A DNA stretch of 64,000 nt from Planococcus plakortidis (lineage in GTDB: Bacteria; Bacillota; Bacilli; Bacillales_A; Planococcaceae), in assembly GCF_001687605.2 (NCBI RefSeq), contig NZ_CP016539.2, positions 216,501 through 280,500 on the forward strand, in the 5' to 3' direction. The position numbers and the translations under genes were made by a program. Position 1 is the first letter of the stretch. Each line of letters starts with the position of its first letter. Shown here in pieces: positions 19,053-28,083 of this stretch. The notes under the pieces are model-generated. The model made no database searches. It saw only the letters and a list, made by a program, of their open reading frames with translations, and had not been told where the DNA came from.

Positions 19053-19902
19053 CCAGGCCGTTCAATTAAGGGAGAAGATGTCGCGCAAGAATACGAATCC
19101 GAGCATACGCAATACGCGCGTCCTGGCCGTGACGAGCGGCAAAGGCGGCGTCGGTAAATCGAATTTCACCTTAAATTTCGCGCTTGCGCTGATCGAACAA
19201 GGGAAATCGGTGCTGGTCATCGATGTCGATTTGGGATTCGCCAATATCGATATTTTGTTCGGCCATGCGCCGCGCGAAACGATCATCGGCATGCTGGACA
19301 AACAATTGGCGATCGAAGATGTGATCGAGCGCGGCCCGCTCGGCTTGCAATTGATTGCCGGAGGGCAAGGGCTGTCGGGGTTGTTTGAACTGGACGCCGA
19401 AAAGATGAAGCGTTTTATGGAACAGCTCGGCAGCCTGCAAGGAAAAGTGGACTTCGTGCTGCTCGATACGGGAGCGGGGTTGTCGGAGAACAATATGCGC
19501 TTTCTGCTCGCAGCGGATGAAGTGCTATTGGTCACGACGCCTGAACCGACATCGGTCACCGATGCCTATTCGGTCGTCAAGATGATGCATGCAAAAGACC
19601 CGGACTTGGCGATCCGCCTCGTGGTCAATCAATGCACTGACGGCAAAGAAGGCCATCAGACAGCCGAGAACTTTGCGGAAGTCGCAGGGCGCTTTTTGGA
19701 TAAAGACATCCGGACGCTCGGCATTGTGCCATCGGACCTCCATGTGCCGCAAGCGGTCAAAAAGCAGGAGCCGTTCTTGCTTTCGCATCCGAGCAGTGCG
19801 GCGAGCAAAGCGGTGCGCTCGCTCGCAGCGGTGTATCTGGAGTTGCCGTCGCCGTTCAAGATCGGGCTTCGTGGATTCGTCATGAAATTATTCTTCAAAT
19901 AA
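19045..19902 (+). CDS. flhG: Flagellar number ATPase FlhG (YlxH, MinD-like)
   Basis: 285 aa from the ATG at 19045. The first residues, MRDQAVQLR, match the DQAxxLR helix that stimulates FlhF GTP hydrolysis. The deviant Walker A is KGGVGKSN and the ATPase core VLVIDVDLGFANIDILFG. The C-terminal amphipathic helix fits membrane binding. In B. subtilis cheB-cheA-cheW-cheC-cheD follow; here sigD starts 18 bp later. Confidence 0.95.
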   Translation: MRDQAVQLREKMSRKNTNPSIRNTRVLAVTSGKGGVGKSNFTLNFALALIEQGKSVLVIDVDLGFANIDILFGHAPRETIIGMLDKQLAIEDVIERGPLGLQLIAGGQGLSGLFELDAEKMKRFMEQLGSLQGKVDFVLLDTGAGLSENNMRFLLAADEVLLVTTPEPTSVTDAYSVVKMMHAKDPDLAIRLVVNQCTDGKEGHQTAENFAEVAGRFLDKDIRTLGIVPSDLHVPQAVKKQEPFLLSHPSSAASKAVRSLAAVYLELPSPFKIGLRGFVMKLFFK

Positions 19903-19920
19903 AGGCATAGCGGAAGTGGG

Positions 19921-20688
19921 GTGGACAGCTTGGTAAATCAGAAATTGTCGAATGCAGAACTGGCGCAATGGGGCAACTGGCAGCAGAACAGGGACCAGGA
20001 TGCCGGCGATTATTTAGTCGCGAAGTATTTGCCCCTGGTGGATTATGTGATTCAACGCTTTCTTATCAGCCTGCCGAAAACTGTCGACAAAGACGAAGTC
20101 CGAAGCTACGCCTATGAAGGCTTGCTGGACGCACTCGATAAATTCAAGCCGGAAAAAGACTGGAAATTCGAAACTTATGCCGGGTGGCGGATCAAAGGGG
20201 CAATCATCGACGGCCTCCGGAAAAGCGATTGGCTGCCCCGTTCATTGCGGGACAAAGTGAAGAAAATCGAAAAAGCGTACGCCGAATTGGAGCAGCAGAA
20301 AGGCGAAAGTGCCAGTGACCAGGAAGTGAGCGAATACTTGGGGATGACCCCGGCAGAATTGAACCGCGCCGTCTCGGAAGCGGCCCTATCGGCAATGCTG
20401 TCGATGGATGACGACCAGGCGAACCTGGAAGAACGCATGCCACGCGCCACTATTGGTTCGCCGGAACGCGAGCTGTCCGGGCAGATGACCAAAGAGGCGT
20501 TAGCGAAAGCCATTGCCACATTGCCGGAAAAAGAGAAATTGACGGTTTCGTTATGTTATTTTGAAGAGATGAAGCTGACCGAAATCGCGGAGATTCTCGG
20601 TCTCAGCGTGTCGAGGGTGTCGCAGCTGCATTCGAAAGCGATGCTGCGGCTGCACGCAGCGATGCTATCGGTCCATGAACATTATTAA
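19921..20688 (+). CDS. sigD: RNA polymerase sigma factor for motility, SigD/FliA/WhiG family
   Basis: 255 aa. Region 2 (YLPLVDYVIQRFLISLPKTVDKDEVRSYAYEGLLDALDKFKPEKDWKFETYAGWRIKGAIIDGLRKSDWLPRS) and region 4 (LTEIAEILGLSVSRVSQLHSKAMLRL) are those of flagellar sigma factors. It directs late flagellar genes, which are not in the window. GTG at 19921 is the chosen start; a TTG at 19930 (after GGGGTGG) is an alternative. No anti-sigma FlgM gene is nearby. Confidence 0.95.
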   Translation: MDSLVNQKLSNAELAQWGNWQQNRDQDAGDYLVAKYLPLVDYVIQRFLISLPKTVDKDEVRSYAYEGLLDALDKFKPEKDWKFETYAGWRIKGAIIDGLRKSDWLPRSLRDKVKKIEKAYAELEQQKGESASDQEVSEYLGMTPAELNRAVSEAALSAMLSMDDDQANLEERMPRATIGSPERELSGQMTKEALAKAIATLPEKEKLTVSLCYFEEMKLTEIAEILGLSVSRVSQLHSKAMLRLHAAMLSVHEHY

Positions 20689-20709
20689 TTGAAGGAAAGC
20701 AGGGAGCAG

Positions 20710-21111
20710 ATGGTAGCACTGTTGGTAGTGGTCAGCACTTTATTGTTATTGCTGAACGTCAAACTGATGATGTCGAGAAAGCTGATGGTCGAACAGGAAT
20801 CCGAACGGCTCGAAGCGGCCATGGCGGAATTCATCACAGCCGTCGAACAGGAAAACGATGCCTTATACGATAAATTGATGGACCGGTTGGAGCAGACGGA
20901 AGCGAAAATGGCGCAGTGGGAAAATGCGGTATCTCCAGCAGAAGAGACGAAAATTGCCAATCAGCCTCCAGTGGAAACAAGCCGCCGTGAGAAAGTGCGG
21001 CAGCTCACGAAACAAGGCTTCTCGGCTGCCCATATCGCGAAGCTCCTGGAATTGCCGATCGGCGAAGCGGAAGTCGCCGTTCAACTAGAGAAGAAAAGAC
21101 AGACTCGATAG
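20710..21111 (+). CDS. SwrB-position membrane protein with DUF6115-like C-terminus
   Basis: 133 aa from the ATG at 20710 (AAGGAAAGCAGGGAG upstream). A single N-terminal membrane helix (about 2-20) is followed by an acidic coiled coil and a C-terminal helix-turn-helix-like segment (VRQLTKQGFSAAHIAKLLELPIGEAEVAVQL). It occupies the place of swrB after sigD in B. subtilis, whose product promotes FliF/FliG basal body assembly. Direct SwrB homology is not clear to me; the DUF6115 assignment is by recall. Confidence 0.75.
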   Translation: MVALLVVVSTLLLLLNVKLMMSRKLMVEQESERLEAAMAEFITAVEQENDALYDKLMDRLEQTEAKMAQWENAVSPAEETKIANQPPVETSRREKVRQLTKQGFSAAHIAKLLELPIGEAEVAVQLEKKRQTR

Positions 21112-21124
21112 GTGGGACATGGAG

Positions 21125-21559
21125 ATGCGCATTGATGCAGCAAGGCCCAGGCCTTCAGAACAACCCAATACGATAATGGCCAAACCGCCAGGCGGCGCAT
21201 TTGCAGAAGCGATGAAGCAGTCGCGGACTGAGCTGAGACGGGATGCGCTCACGCCGCTACTTACGAATGTCGAACAGCACGGCAAACGGCTTGCGGAACA
21301 CCGGACTCTGCAGAATTTGGTTGCGTATAAACAATCCATCAAGCAATTTCTTGGGGAATCGCTTCGCCACGGGATCGGGCTGAGCGAACAAGCTGCGTCC
21401 GGTTTCGGGGAAGGGGCGCAGCCTCATCAGATCGTGAAGTTCATCGACGAAAAAGTGATTGCGCTGCAGGATCAATTATTGGATAATGAAGTGGAATATA
21501 TTGGCATACTGGAAACGGTAGGGGAAATAAAAGGCTTGCTGCTCAATTTGTATATGTAA
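21125..21559 (+). CDS. yaaR: YaaR family protein (DUF327)
   Basis: 144 aa; ATG at 21125 chosen because GGTGGG is 8 bases upstream (the ATG at 21119 is only 2 bases away). Conserved blocks are QHGKRLAEHRTLQNLVAYKQSIKQFL and a C-terminal EVEYIGILETVGEIKGLLLNLYM. Function is unknown; the family is often found beside motility or DNA-replication genes. Co-transcription with sigD is likely from the 13-bp spacing. Confidence 0.88.
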   Translation: MRIDAARPRPSEQPNTIMAKPPGGAFAEAMKQSRTELRRDALTPLLTNVEQHGKRLAEHRTLQNLVAYKQSIKQFLGESLRHGIGLSEQAASGFGEGAQPHQIVKFIDEKVIALQDQLLDNEVEYIGILETVGEIKGLLLNLYM

Positions 21560-21586
21560 CAAGCCCGTGGGAAAGGGAGAAACAAT

Positions 21587-21937
21587 GTGAGCGATAACCG
21601 CAGGGAGTTTTTTCGGGTGTCTTTTGTCCGCGCCATCAGTGGAAAAGTGGCCATTCCGGAAAAAGAGGAAGTATTCGTCGATATCGTTAATTTGAGTGCC
21701 GGAGGGTTGGTCTTTACAGCGAGTCTCGACTTTGCGCTCCATGAAAAAGTTTTTTGCAATTTCGTGTTATTGGATGAAGAGTTTTTGCTCGAAGGACGCA
21801 TTGTCCGGAAATTGGAGAAAGACCCGTATTTTGAATACGGTGTGCAATTTGTCATCGACCAATCGACTTCGTCCAAGCTGTTCCAGCAATTGAATACATA
21901 TCAGATCCGCAAACGCAGAAGCATGTTGAATGATTGA
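21587..21937 (+). CDS. PilZ-domain c-di-GMP binding protein
   Basis: 116 aa, GTG start after AAAGGGAGA. It is a stand-alone PilZ domain: the RxxxR motif (R6-EFF-R10) lies at the N-terminus and the NxSxxGG motif follows (VNLSAGGLVF). Both motifs bind c-di-GMP in the family. It is the last gene of the flagellar operon before a strong terminator, so it is made with the motor parts. A YcgR/DgrA-like brake on the motor is plausible but it lacks the YcgR N-terminal domain. Confidence 0.85.
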   Translation: MSDNRREFFRVSFVRAISGKVAIPEKEEVFVDIVNLSAGGLVFTASLDFALHEKVFCNFVLLDEEFLLEGRIVRKLEKDPYFEYGVQFVIDQSTSSKLFQQLNTYQIRKRRSMLND

Positions 21938-22005
21938 ATAGAAAGCTTCTTTTTTACAACAAACCTTACTCTTCGCAAGATCAACCAAATGACAAGAACC
22001 AGCAA

Positions 22006-22045
22006 AAAAAAGACATGCCCCCTTTAACATGGGCATGTCTTTTTC
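22006..22045. terminator. Bidirectional terminator between PilZ gene and mtnD
   Basis: AAAGACATGCCC pairs with GGGCATGTCTTT around a short loop, with A run before and T run after; serves the converging flagellar and mtnWXBD operons. Confidence 0.92.
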
Positions 22046-22054
22046 GTTTCTTTT

Positions 22055-22588
22055 TTAATTGTTGACGGTTTCGTCTTCGTAGACCGGAACCCAACCTTCC
22101 GTAGTGACGAAGATGCGCACGGCGACGACTTTGCGGTCTTCAGCGAGCGTGAAATAATGTGTAATGTTTTCAGGCACCGAAATCAAATCGCCCGGAGTCA
22201 GGTGGACTTCGAAAAAGCGTTCGTCTTGGCCTTGGATGATGAAGACGCCGTGGCCGCTGACGATGTAGCGCACTTCGTCGTCTGTATGGATATGCTTGCG
22301 CTGGAAGTTTTTCAGCAGTTCATCGAGTTTCGGGTTCGAATCGGACAGGGAGATGACGTCTGCTGCCTTGTAGCCGCGACGTGCCGAGATGTCATCGATT
22401 TCCGAACGGAACGCTTCGAGGATCTGTTCTTTTTCCTCGTCGCTCAAATCGAATTTCTCACGCAATGGCTCCGGCAATTTATGGATATCCCAATGCTCGT
22501 AGACGACTTCCTGGCTTTCGAGAAATGCGGCAACCTCTTGTTGGGATTCGATTGTTTCGTCTGTTCCTTGAATTTTAATGATGGCCAT
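22055..22588 (-). CDS. mtnD: Acireductone dioxygenase
   Basis: 177 aa cupin. Converts acireductone plus oxygen to formate and 4-methylthio-2-oxobutanoate (with iron) in methionine salvage. Metal ligands are visible as H99, H101, E105 and H144 (HIHTDDE ... THYF). Last gene of the leftward mtnW-X-B-D operon; its product is one transamination from methionine. Confidence 0.96.
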   Translation of the reverse strand: MAIIKIQGTDETIESQQEVAAFLESQEVVYEHWDIHKLPEPLREKFDLSDEEKEQILEAFRSEIDDISARRGYKAADVISLSDSNPKLDELLKNFQRKHIHTDDEVRYIVSGHGVFIIQGQDERFFEVHLTPGDLISVPENITHYFTLAEDRKVVAVRIFVTTEGWVPVYEDETVNN

Positions 22589-22609
22589 GATGGATCTTCC
22601 TCTCTTGTT

Positions 22610-23224
22610 TTAGGATTGGAATTGGCGGAGCGCCAATCGGTATTGGAATAAAAATTCGCTCGCTTCGAGCAGCTTTTTCGCTTCAAAAGCATCTTTCCCC
22701 CACACGGTGATGCCGTGGTTGCGGATGAGTACGGCGCCTTTATCGGCGTTGACGAAGCTTCTGAACTCATCTGCGAGCTTTGGAATGTCGGCATGGTTCG
22801 GGATGATCGGAATCGACAGCTTGGCGTCTTGTTCCCATAAGCCGAACGCTTTGATCAGTTCCTGTCCTTGAAATTCAATAACCCCCTCATCTCCATAGAG
22901 CTCGGAGATGACATTGTTCGCGACCGTATGGACGTGCAAACTGCAGCCGGCTGAGGTTTCGGAATAAACGGCCTGGTGCAGCAAGGTTTCGGCTGAAGGC
23001 TTGAGCGCGCCAGCTTGTACGGGCTGCCCATTTTTGTCGACGAGCAGAAAGTCTTCCGCTGTTTCTTTGTATTTGTCTTTGCCGCTGGCGGTGACGAGAA
23101 ATTCGAGCGGCTCATCCGATACTTTGATCGCCAAATTGCCGCTTGTTCCCATAAACCAGTCGCGCGCAGCAAGCGCCCGTTTCACTTCGGCGAGTTCTTG
23201 CCAGCGGGTTTCGTAAGCGCTCAT
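22610..23224 (-). CDS. mtnB: Methylthioribulose-1-phosphate dehydratase
   Basis: 204 aa, class II aldolase fold. Zinc ligands H97 and H99 (CSLHVHT) and H170 (RNHGITVWG) are present. It dehydrates 5-methylthioribulose-1-phosphate, the product of MtnA. It overlaps mtnX by 4 bp, in the usual Bacillus order. Confidence 0.95.
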   Translation of the reverse strand: MSAYETRWQELAEVKRALAARDWFMGTSGNLAIKVSDEPLEFLVTASGKDKYKETAEDFLLVDKNGQPVQAGALKPSAETLLHQAVYSETSAGCSLHVHTVANNVISELYGDEGVIEFQGQELIKAFGLWEQDAKLSIPIIPNHADIPKLADEFRSFVNADKGAVLIRNHGITVWGKDAFEAKKLLEASEFLFQYRLALRQFQS

Positions 23225-23886
23225 GAAATCACTCCTAGCTTGGCGTCAAGAATATCCGTCACGTCGTGGAAGCTTTCGAAAGCTTCATAGGCAATGCCGA
23301 GCTCCTCGCATTTGTCGACCAGGAAATCCCTGGCGATGACGAGATCCGCTTGTTTGGCGGCTTGCAAGTCGGTGATGGAATCGCCGATGACGATGCTCGT
23401 CGATTGCTCCGACATGATGCGGCGCATGACGGACGGTTTGCAGCAGCCGCAGCCTTGGCTGTCGCACTGTTCGTCGCAGCCGTGCGGGAAGCGGATATGG
23501 ATCTTGTCATTCGAAAAATCCGCTTCGTTGCAATAGATGCCGGCGAATGGACCGTATGGCTCGAGCAATGGGTAGACGAAAAAGTCGATGCCTCCGCTGA
23601 CGATATAGAGCGGGATGTCATGGCGTTTTGTGTAGGCGACGAAATCGGCGAAGCCTTCGCGGATTTCCGCTTGGTCGAGCGCATAGTTGATGATCTGTTG
23701 CTTGGCGGAAGATGGCAGCAAGGCAAACATTTGCTGGACGCCTTCGCATATGGAAATGCGCTGATCGAGAATTTGATCTTTTATCGGCGACCAACCCGGC
23801 GGATCGAACTCTTTCATGATGGCGATCAAATTATCGCGGGAAGTCACCGTCCCGTCGAAGTCGCAAAATATGACCGGCTTGCTCAT
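23221..23886 (-). CDS. mtnX: 2-hydroxy-3-keto-5-methylthiopentenyl-1-phosphate phosphatase
   Basis: 221 aa from the ATG at 23886, which overlaps the mtnW stop (ATGA) and has GGGGGG upstream. HAD motif I is D9-F-D11-G-T-V-T; VSGGIDF and [20 protein letters not shown] give motifs II and III. The Cys-rich [15 protein letters not shown] loop is typical of MtnX. With MtnW it replaces the bifunctional enolase-phosphatase MtnC. Confidence 0.95.
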   Translation of the reverse strand: MSKPVIFCDFDGTVTSRDNLIAIMKEFDPPGWSPIKDQILDQRISICEGVQQMFALLPSSAKQQIINYALDQAEIREGFADFVAYTKRHDIPLYIVSGGIDFFVYPLLEPYGPFAGIYCNEADFSNDKIHIRFPHGCDEQCDSQGCGCCKPSVMRRIMSEQSTSIVIGDSITDLQAAKQADLVIARDFLVDKCEELGIAYEAFESFHDVTDILDAKLGVIS

Positions 23887-25106
23887 ACGGTTTCCCCCCA
23901 TAATGCTAACGCTTTTTGTAATTCGTCCTGTTGTTTGGCGGCTTCCGTTAAAGCCTGTCCTTGCAGTGCGGCGTCGATCGCTTGGCGGAACGCTTTGCCG
24001 CCAGCAGCAGCGCCGTCTGGATGGCCATGGACGCCGCCTCCGGCATTGATGATGCTGTCAACGCCGTAGTCTTCTAACAATAGCGGCACGAGGGCGGGGT
24101 GGATGCCAGCGGATGGCACCGGGAAGCTTTGCTTCAAAGGGCCTTCGCTGACCAGTTCCTGACCGAGCTGCAACGCCGTTTCTTTCTCGAGGGCGACGCT
24201 GCCGTAAGGGGACGGGAACAAGCTGAAGTCAGCTCCTGCCAGTCGTGTCAGTTTGCCAAGTGCAAGCGCCGTGGACACGCCGTAAAAATCGGATGACGTA
24301 TACGCGCCGCTGAACGCAGGATGCGCCATAAGCGGGAGTGCCACTTCTTCGTCTTCTGCCAGTTCCTGCAAGACGTCGAATCCGTAGGCATGGACATTGA
24401 ACAACAAAGCGTCCGCCCCGAGTTCACGTGCCCGCCGCGCCTTGTCGCGCAAGCTTGATGTCCGTCCGGATAAATTGACGGCATACAGCGTGCGATGGCC
24501 GGTTTCTTCGTACACTTCGTCTAACACATGACACGCTGCGGTAACGCGCTTGTCAAACGGCGTCAGTGGATTGTCGAATAAAATCTCATCGTCTTTCACC
24601 AAGTCGACGCCGCCGAGTGCCTGTTGGCGAAGTTGATCTGATAGATAATCGAGATCGCGGCCGATGACGCCCTTGAAAATACTCATGGCGAGCGGGCGCC
24701 CGTTGACACCGAGCGTTTCGCGAATGCCGTCGATCCCAAAACGCGGGCCCGGAAACTGGCGGAGCAGTGATTCTTCAAAATCCAAATCGATCAATTTGAT
24801 CTCGCCGTCGAGAGACAGCTTGCCAAAGACGGTCGTCAGGATGGCGGGCAAATCCGCTGAGAAGTTGGCCGCCGGGTAATGGATTTTCAGGCGTGCTTGG
24901 ATGACGCCTTGACGTGCGGGGTGGGTGACATGCGGGAATTCTTCGACCGACACGACGCGCCCTTTATGTTGTTGCAATTGCTGCTGCTCGAGCAATGGCA
25001 GATCGGTCCACGAACCGACCGTCAAACCGAGTGCAATGGCTTCTGCTTTTTTTTCGAATGAACCGGCTTTGCCGAATAATTGATATGTCGCGATAACACC
25101 GCTCAT
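23883..25106 (-). CDS. mtnW: 2,3-diketo-5-methylthiopentyl-1-phosphate enolase (RuBisCO-like protein)
   Basis: 407 aa, RuBisCO large-subunit fold, type IV. The catalytic-site segment [15 protein letters not shown] and the phosphate-binding [11 protein letters not shown] loop are present. It enolises the diketone made by MtnB. First gene of the leftward operon, placed behind a SAM-I riboswitch. Confidence 0.95.
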   Translation of the reverse strand: MSGVIATYQLFGKAGSFEKKAEAIALGLTVGSWTDLPLLEQQQLQQHKGRVVSVEEFPHVTHPARQGVIQARLKIHYPAANFSADLPAILTTVFGKLSLDGEIKLIDLDFEESLLRQFPGPRFGIDGIRETLGVNGRPLAMSIFKGVIGRDLDYLSDQLRQQALGGVDLVKDDEILFDNPLTPFDKRVTAACHVLDEVYEETGHRTLYAVNLSGRTSSLRDKARRARELGADALLFNVHAYGFDVLQELAEDEEVALPLMAHPAFSGAYTSSDFYGVSTALALGKLTRLAGADFSLFPSPYGSVALEKETALQLGQELVSEGPLKQSFPVPSAGIHPALVPLLLEDYGVDSIINAGGGVHGHPDGAAAGGKAFRQAIDAALQGQALTEAAKQQDELQKALALWGETV

Positions 25107-25129
25107 GAATAACCCTCCTGCTTAGTGGA

Positions 25130-25164
25130 CATAAAAAAACCTCTTCGCAAATAAGAAGAGGTTA
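25130..25164 (-). terminator. S-box terminator before mtnW
   Basis: Read on the minus strand, AACCTCTT pairs with AAGAGGTT around a TATTTGC-like loop and is followed by seven T. Its 5' arm overlaps a CTTCTTATT copy that can compete with the aptamer P1 strand, the usual S-box switch. Confidence 0.9.
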
Positions 25165-25174
25165 ATGATTAACG

Positions 25175-25290
25175 CCTTCTTATTTCCCAGCCAATCGATT
25201 GCGTTGGCTGCAAGAATTAGCACCGTGTCCATGATCGGACCGGTTGCCGGGCTTCGTAGGGCTTGTCCCTCCACCTGCTCTGAATAAGAA
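25175..25290 (-). promoter_or_regulatory. SAM-I (S-box) riboswitch controlling mtnWXBD
   Basis: On the minus strand: TTCTTATTCAGAG, GGTGGAGGGAC, CCCGGCAACC, GGTGCTAATTC and AAATAAGAAGG in order, the S-box core and closing P1. SAM binding should favour the downstream terminator, so salvage is made when SAM is low. Confidence 0.96.
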
Positions 25291-25327
25291 TAGATTATGA
25301 AATTATGGCTGTTGCAAAGTAATTCTG

Positions 25328-25356
25328 ATTATTTCATGACAGACAGTATCTGTCAA
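25328..25356 (-). promoter_or_regulatory. SigA-type promoter for mtnWXBD
   Basis: On the minus strand TTGACA (25356-25351) is followed after 17 bases by AATAAT (25333-25328), placing the start about 30 bases before the S-box. Confidence 0.75.
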
Positions 25357-25540
25357 CGGAGAAAATCAAAAATGTCTGAAAAATGTCAGCTGATCACTTC
25401 AGGGTGCGTTCTCTAGAAAAAGGCATGCCCAACCGGCTGCGGGTATTTATGAAGAGTGCAGCAAGTAATCGATGAACTAGGAAACCCGAGTATGAAACTC
25501 GCCTTTAGCGGAAAGGTTTTCGTTTTTTCAAAATATTTTA

Positions 25541-25570
25541 TTGACAATGAATTCTGAATCGTGCTAGCAT
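25541..25570 (+). promoter_or_regulatory. SigA-type promoter for mtnKA and ABC importer
   Basis: TTGACA (25541-25546), 18-base spacer ending in TGC (extended -10), then TAGCAT (25565-25570). The S-box follows 35 bases later. The 170 bp between this and the divergent promoter hold a small hairpin but no gene. Confidence 0.7.
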
Positions 25571-25604
25571 TCGTTTCAGAACTTCATAAATGTTGCATAG
25601 CAAA

Positions 25605-25757
25605 CTCTTATCAAGAGCAGGCAGAGGGAAATGGCCCGATGACGCCCAGCAACCGACCGTAATACCGTTGTGAGACGGGGCGCTTTGGCGCCGGGATTCG
25701 ATCCCTTAAGGCACGGTGCTAATTCCATCAGAAATGTACATTTCTGAAAGATAAGAG
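25605..25757 (+). promoter_or_regulatory. SAM-I (S-box) riboswitch controlling mtnKA and the ABC importer
   Basis: CTCTTATCAAGAGCAGG, GCAGAGGGA, CGCCCAGCAACC, GGTGCTAATTCC and AGATAAGAG occur in the S-box order, with P1 formed by CTCTTATC and GATAAGAG. It carries a longer internal stem than the mtnW copy. Confidence 0.96.
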
Positions 25758-25777
25758 GCATGGATCTCTTATTCTGC

Positions 25778-25808
25778 GCCTCTTTCTTTCGGGAAAGAGG
25801 CTTTTTAT
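25778..25808 (+). terminator. S-box terminator before mtnK
   Basis: GCCTCTTTC pairs with GAAAGAGGC and is followed by TTTTTATT. A CTCTTATT copy between aptamer and terminator provides the antiterminator strand. Confidence 0.9.
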
Positions 25809-25834
25809 TATTCCACAGAAAAGAGGCAATCAAT

Positions 25835-27025
25835 ATGACACTTACAGCACCGTCTACATACAAAGCATTGACTGAACAAGAAGCGATTCGGCTGGCACAG
25901 AGTTTGGACGTTTTTGCGTCGTCCGCAACATTGCAATGTGAAGAGATCGGCGACGGCAACTTGAATTACGTATTCCGCATCACCGACTCCGCCACTGGGC
26001 ATGGGCTCATCATCAAACAAGCCTTGCCGTATGCGAAAGTCGTCGGCGAAAGCTGGCCGCTGACACTGCACCGGGCGACCATTGAAGCAAATGCCTTGAA
26101 GCTGCACGGCAGCCTCGCGAAAGGCCGCGTGCCCGAAGTGTATGCGACGGACGCTGCGCTTGCTGTCACCGTCATGGAAGACTTGTCGCAGTTGACGATT
26201 TTGCGCAACGGCCTGATCGACGGCAAGCATTACCCGAAGCTTGCGGAACATATCGGCAGTTATTTAGCGCACACCTTGTTCCATACCTCGGATTTCGGTT
26301 TGCATCCATTCGAGAAAAAGCGGCTTGCGGCTGAGTTTTCCAATCCGGAACTGTGCAAGATCACCGAAGACCTCATTTTCACCGATCCGTTTTTCGACCA
26401 TGATACCAATGATTTTGAAGAGCCGCTGCGCGAAGCGGCACAGGCGATTTGGGATAATGAGCCGCTGAAATTCGAAGTGGCCAAACTAAAGCGCAGCTTT
26501 TTGACAGAAGCGGAAGCACTTTTACATGGCGATTTGCATACCGGCAGCATTTTCGTCGACGAAGACGATACGAAGGTCATCGATCCGGAGTTCGCCTTCT
26601 ACGGGCCGATCGGTTTTGATATCGGATTGTTTCTCGCCAACTTGATCGTCCAGGCAATTACGCGCAGCGGCGAAGAGCGCGAGCTGATCGTGCAAGACAT
26701 CACCCAAACGTGGCAGGTGTTCGAACAGCAATTTTCAGGTTTATGGGAAAGTGACGGAATCGAGACCTATAAAACGACAACCGGCTACCGCGAATACGCC
26801 ATCGAAAAAATCTTCCACGATGCGATCGGCTTTGCTGGATGTGAATTGATCCGCCGGACGATCGGATTGGCACATGTTCGCGACTTGGATGACATCGCTG
26901 ACGAGTCGACCCGAATCGACCGCAAGCGGCAAACTTTGAAAGCCGGGGAAACATTGATTCAAACGCGCCGGGAGTATCAGTCCATCAAGCAACTCGAAAC
27001 GGCGATCAAGGAGCTGAGCAAATGA
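25835..27025 (+). CDS. mtnK: S-methyl-5-thioribose kinase
   Basis: 396 aa from the ATG at 25835 (AAGAGG 8 bases upstream). It phosphorylates 5-methylthioribose, which is released from methylthioadenosine or taken up. Choline-kinase-like fold: catalytic [11 protein letters not shown] and metal-binding [17 protein letters not shown]. It overlaps mtnA by 4 bp. Confidence 0.96.
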   Translation: MTLTAPSTYKALTEQEAIRLAQSLDVFASSATLQCEEIGDGNLNYVFRITDSATGHGLIIKQALPYAKVVGESWPLTLHRATIEANALKLHGSLAKGRVPEVYATDAALAVTVMEDLSQLTILRNGLIDGKHYPKLAEHIGSYLAHTLFHTSDFGLHPFEKKRLAAEFSNPELCKITEDLIFTDPFFDHDTNDFEEPLREAAQAIWDNEPLKFEVAKLKRSFLTEAEALLHGDLHTGSIFVDEDDTKVIDPEFAFYGPIGFDIGLFLANLIVQAITRSGEERELIVQDITQTWQVFEQQFSGLWESDGIETYKTTTGYREYAIEKIFHDAIGFAGCELIRRTIGLAHVRDLDDIADESTRIDRKRQTLKAGETLIQTRREYQSIKQLETAIKELSK

Positions 27026-28083
27026 CCATCCCGATATCGGTCATCTGGAAAGATGAACAACTAACCATTTTGGATCAGCGGCTGCTTCCGCAGACCGTCC
27101 ACTATGAAACGCTTGAGACTTTGGAACAAGTGCATGAAGCGATTTTTCAGTTGAAAGTGCGCGGAGCACCGGCGATCGGCATCGCAGCAGCTTATGGATT
27201 GGCACTTGCGGCAAAACGCCACGACACGGCAGATGTCGGGTTGTTCCGCCATCGTGTAAAAAAAGATGCTGATTACCTCGTGGCATCGCGCCCGACAGCG
27301 GTCAATCTGGCCTGGGCGATCGCACGGTTAGTCAACCGGATCGAACAGGCAAAAACGGTCACGCAAGCAAAAGCGCAGCTGATCGAAGAAGCCCAACTCA
27401 TCCGCGACGAGGACGAAGCGGCATGCCGCAATATCGGCGAACTTGCACTTGAGTTGCTCGCAGACAAAGAAAAAGTCATGACGATCTGCAATGCCGGGTC
27501 GATCGCGACAGCCAAATACGGCACTGCACTCGCACCGTTTCATCTCGGCCAAGAGCGTGGCCGTGAGTTTGAAGTGTACGCATGCGAAACGCGTCCGCTA
27601 TTCCAGGGGGCGCGCTTGACCGTTTGGGAGTTGCAGCAGGCAGGAGTCGATGTCACGCTCATCACCGATAGCATGGCAGCGCACACGATCGGCGCAAAAG
27701 GAATCGAAGCGATCATTGTCGGGGCGGACCGCATTACGGCCAACGGCGACACGGCCAATAAAATCGGCACGCTCAACTTAGCGATTTTGGCGCATGCATA
27801 CGGCATCCCTTTTTATGTAGCGGCGCCGGTGTCGACATTCGACTTATCGCTTGAAACAGGGAGCGCCATCCCAATCGAAGAACGGGCAGCGGAAGAAGTG
27901 GCTGCGATCGGCACGCAACAAATCGCGCCGGCCGGAACGAAAGTGTTCAATCCGGCTTTTGATGTCACACCGGCCAACTACATTACGGCGATCATCACCG
28001 AACGCGGCGTCATCCGCCCGAATGATAGACAAATAATCGAGGCCCAGCTTTATGCGGAGCCGCTAAAAGGAGAAACGATATGA
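27022..28083 (+). CDS. mtnA: S-methyl-5-thioribose-1-phosphate isomerase
   Basis: 353 aa, eIF2B-like fold. [14 protein letters not shown], the catalytic Cys in [10 protein letters not shown] and the Asp in [18 protein letters not shown] are all visible. Converts methylthioribose-1-phosphate to methylthioribulose-1-phosphate. Its stop overlaps the ATG of the transporter lipoprotein (ATGA), tying uptake to salvage. Confidence 0.97.
   Translation: MTIPISVIWKDEQLTILDQRLLPQTVHYETLETLEQVHEAIFQLKVRGAPAIGIAAAYGLALAAKRHDTADVGLFRHRVKKDADYLVASRPTAVNLAWAIARLVNRIEQAKTVTQAKAQLIEEAQLIRDEDEAACRNIGELALELLADKEKVMTICNAGSIATAKYGTALAPFHLGQERGREFEVYACETRPLFQGARLTVWELQQAGVDVTLITDSMAAHTIGAKGIEAIIVGADRITANGDTANKIGTLNLAILAHAYGIPFYVAAPVSTFDLSLETGSAIPIEERAAEEVAAIGTQQIAPAGTKVFNPAFDVTPANYITAIITERGVIRPNDRQIIEAQLYAEPLKGETI

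Noticed and set aside
917..21937. Many 60-230 codon frames on the opposite strand of the flagellar genes
   Set aside because: They are shadows of high-G+C codon use in real genes; none has its own ribosome site or family match.
25320..25600. Small ORFs between the two S-boxes
   Set aside because: The region is taken up by divergent promoters and leaders; no frame with a start and ribosome site.
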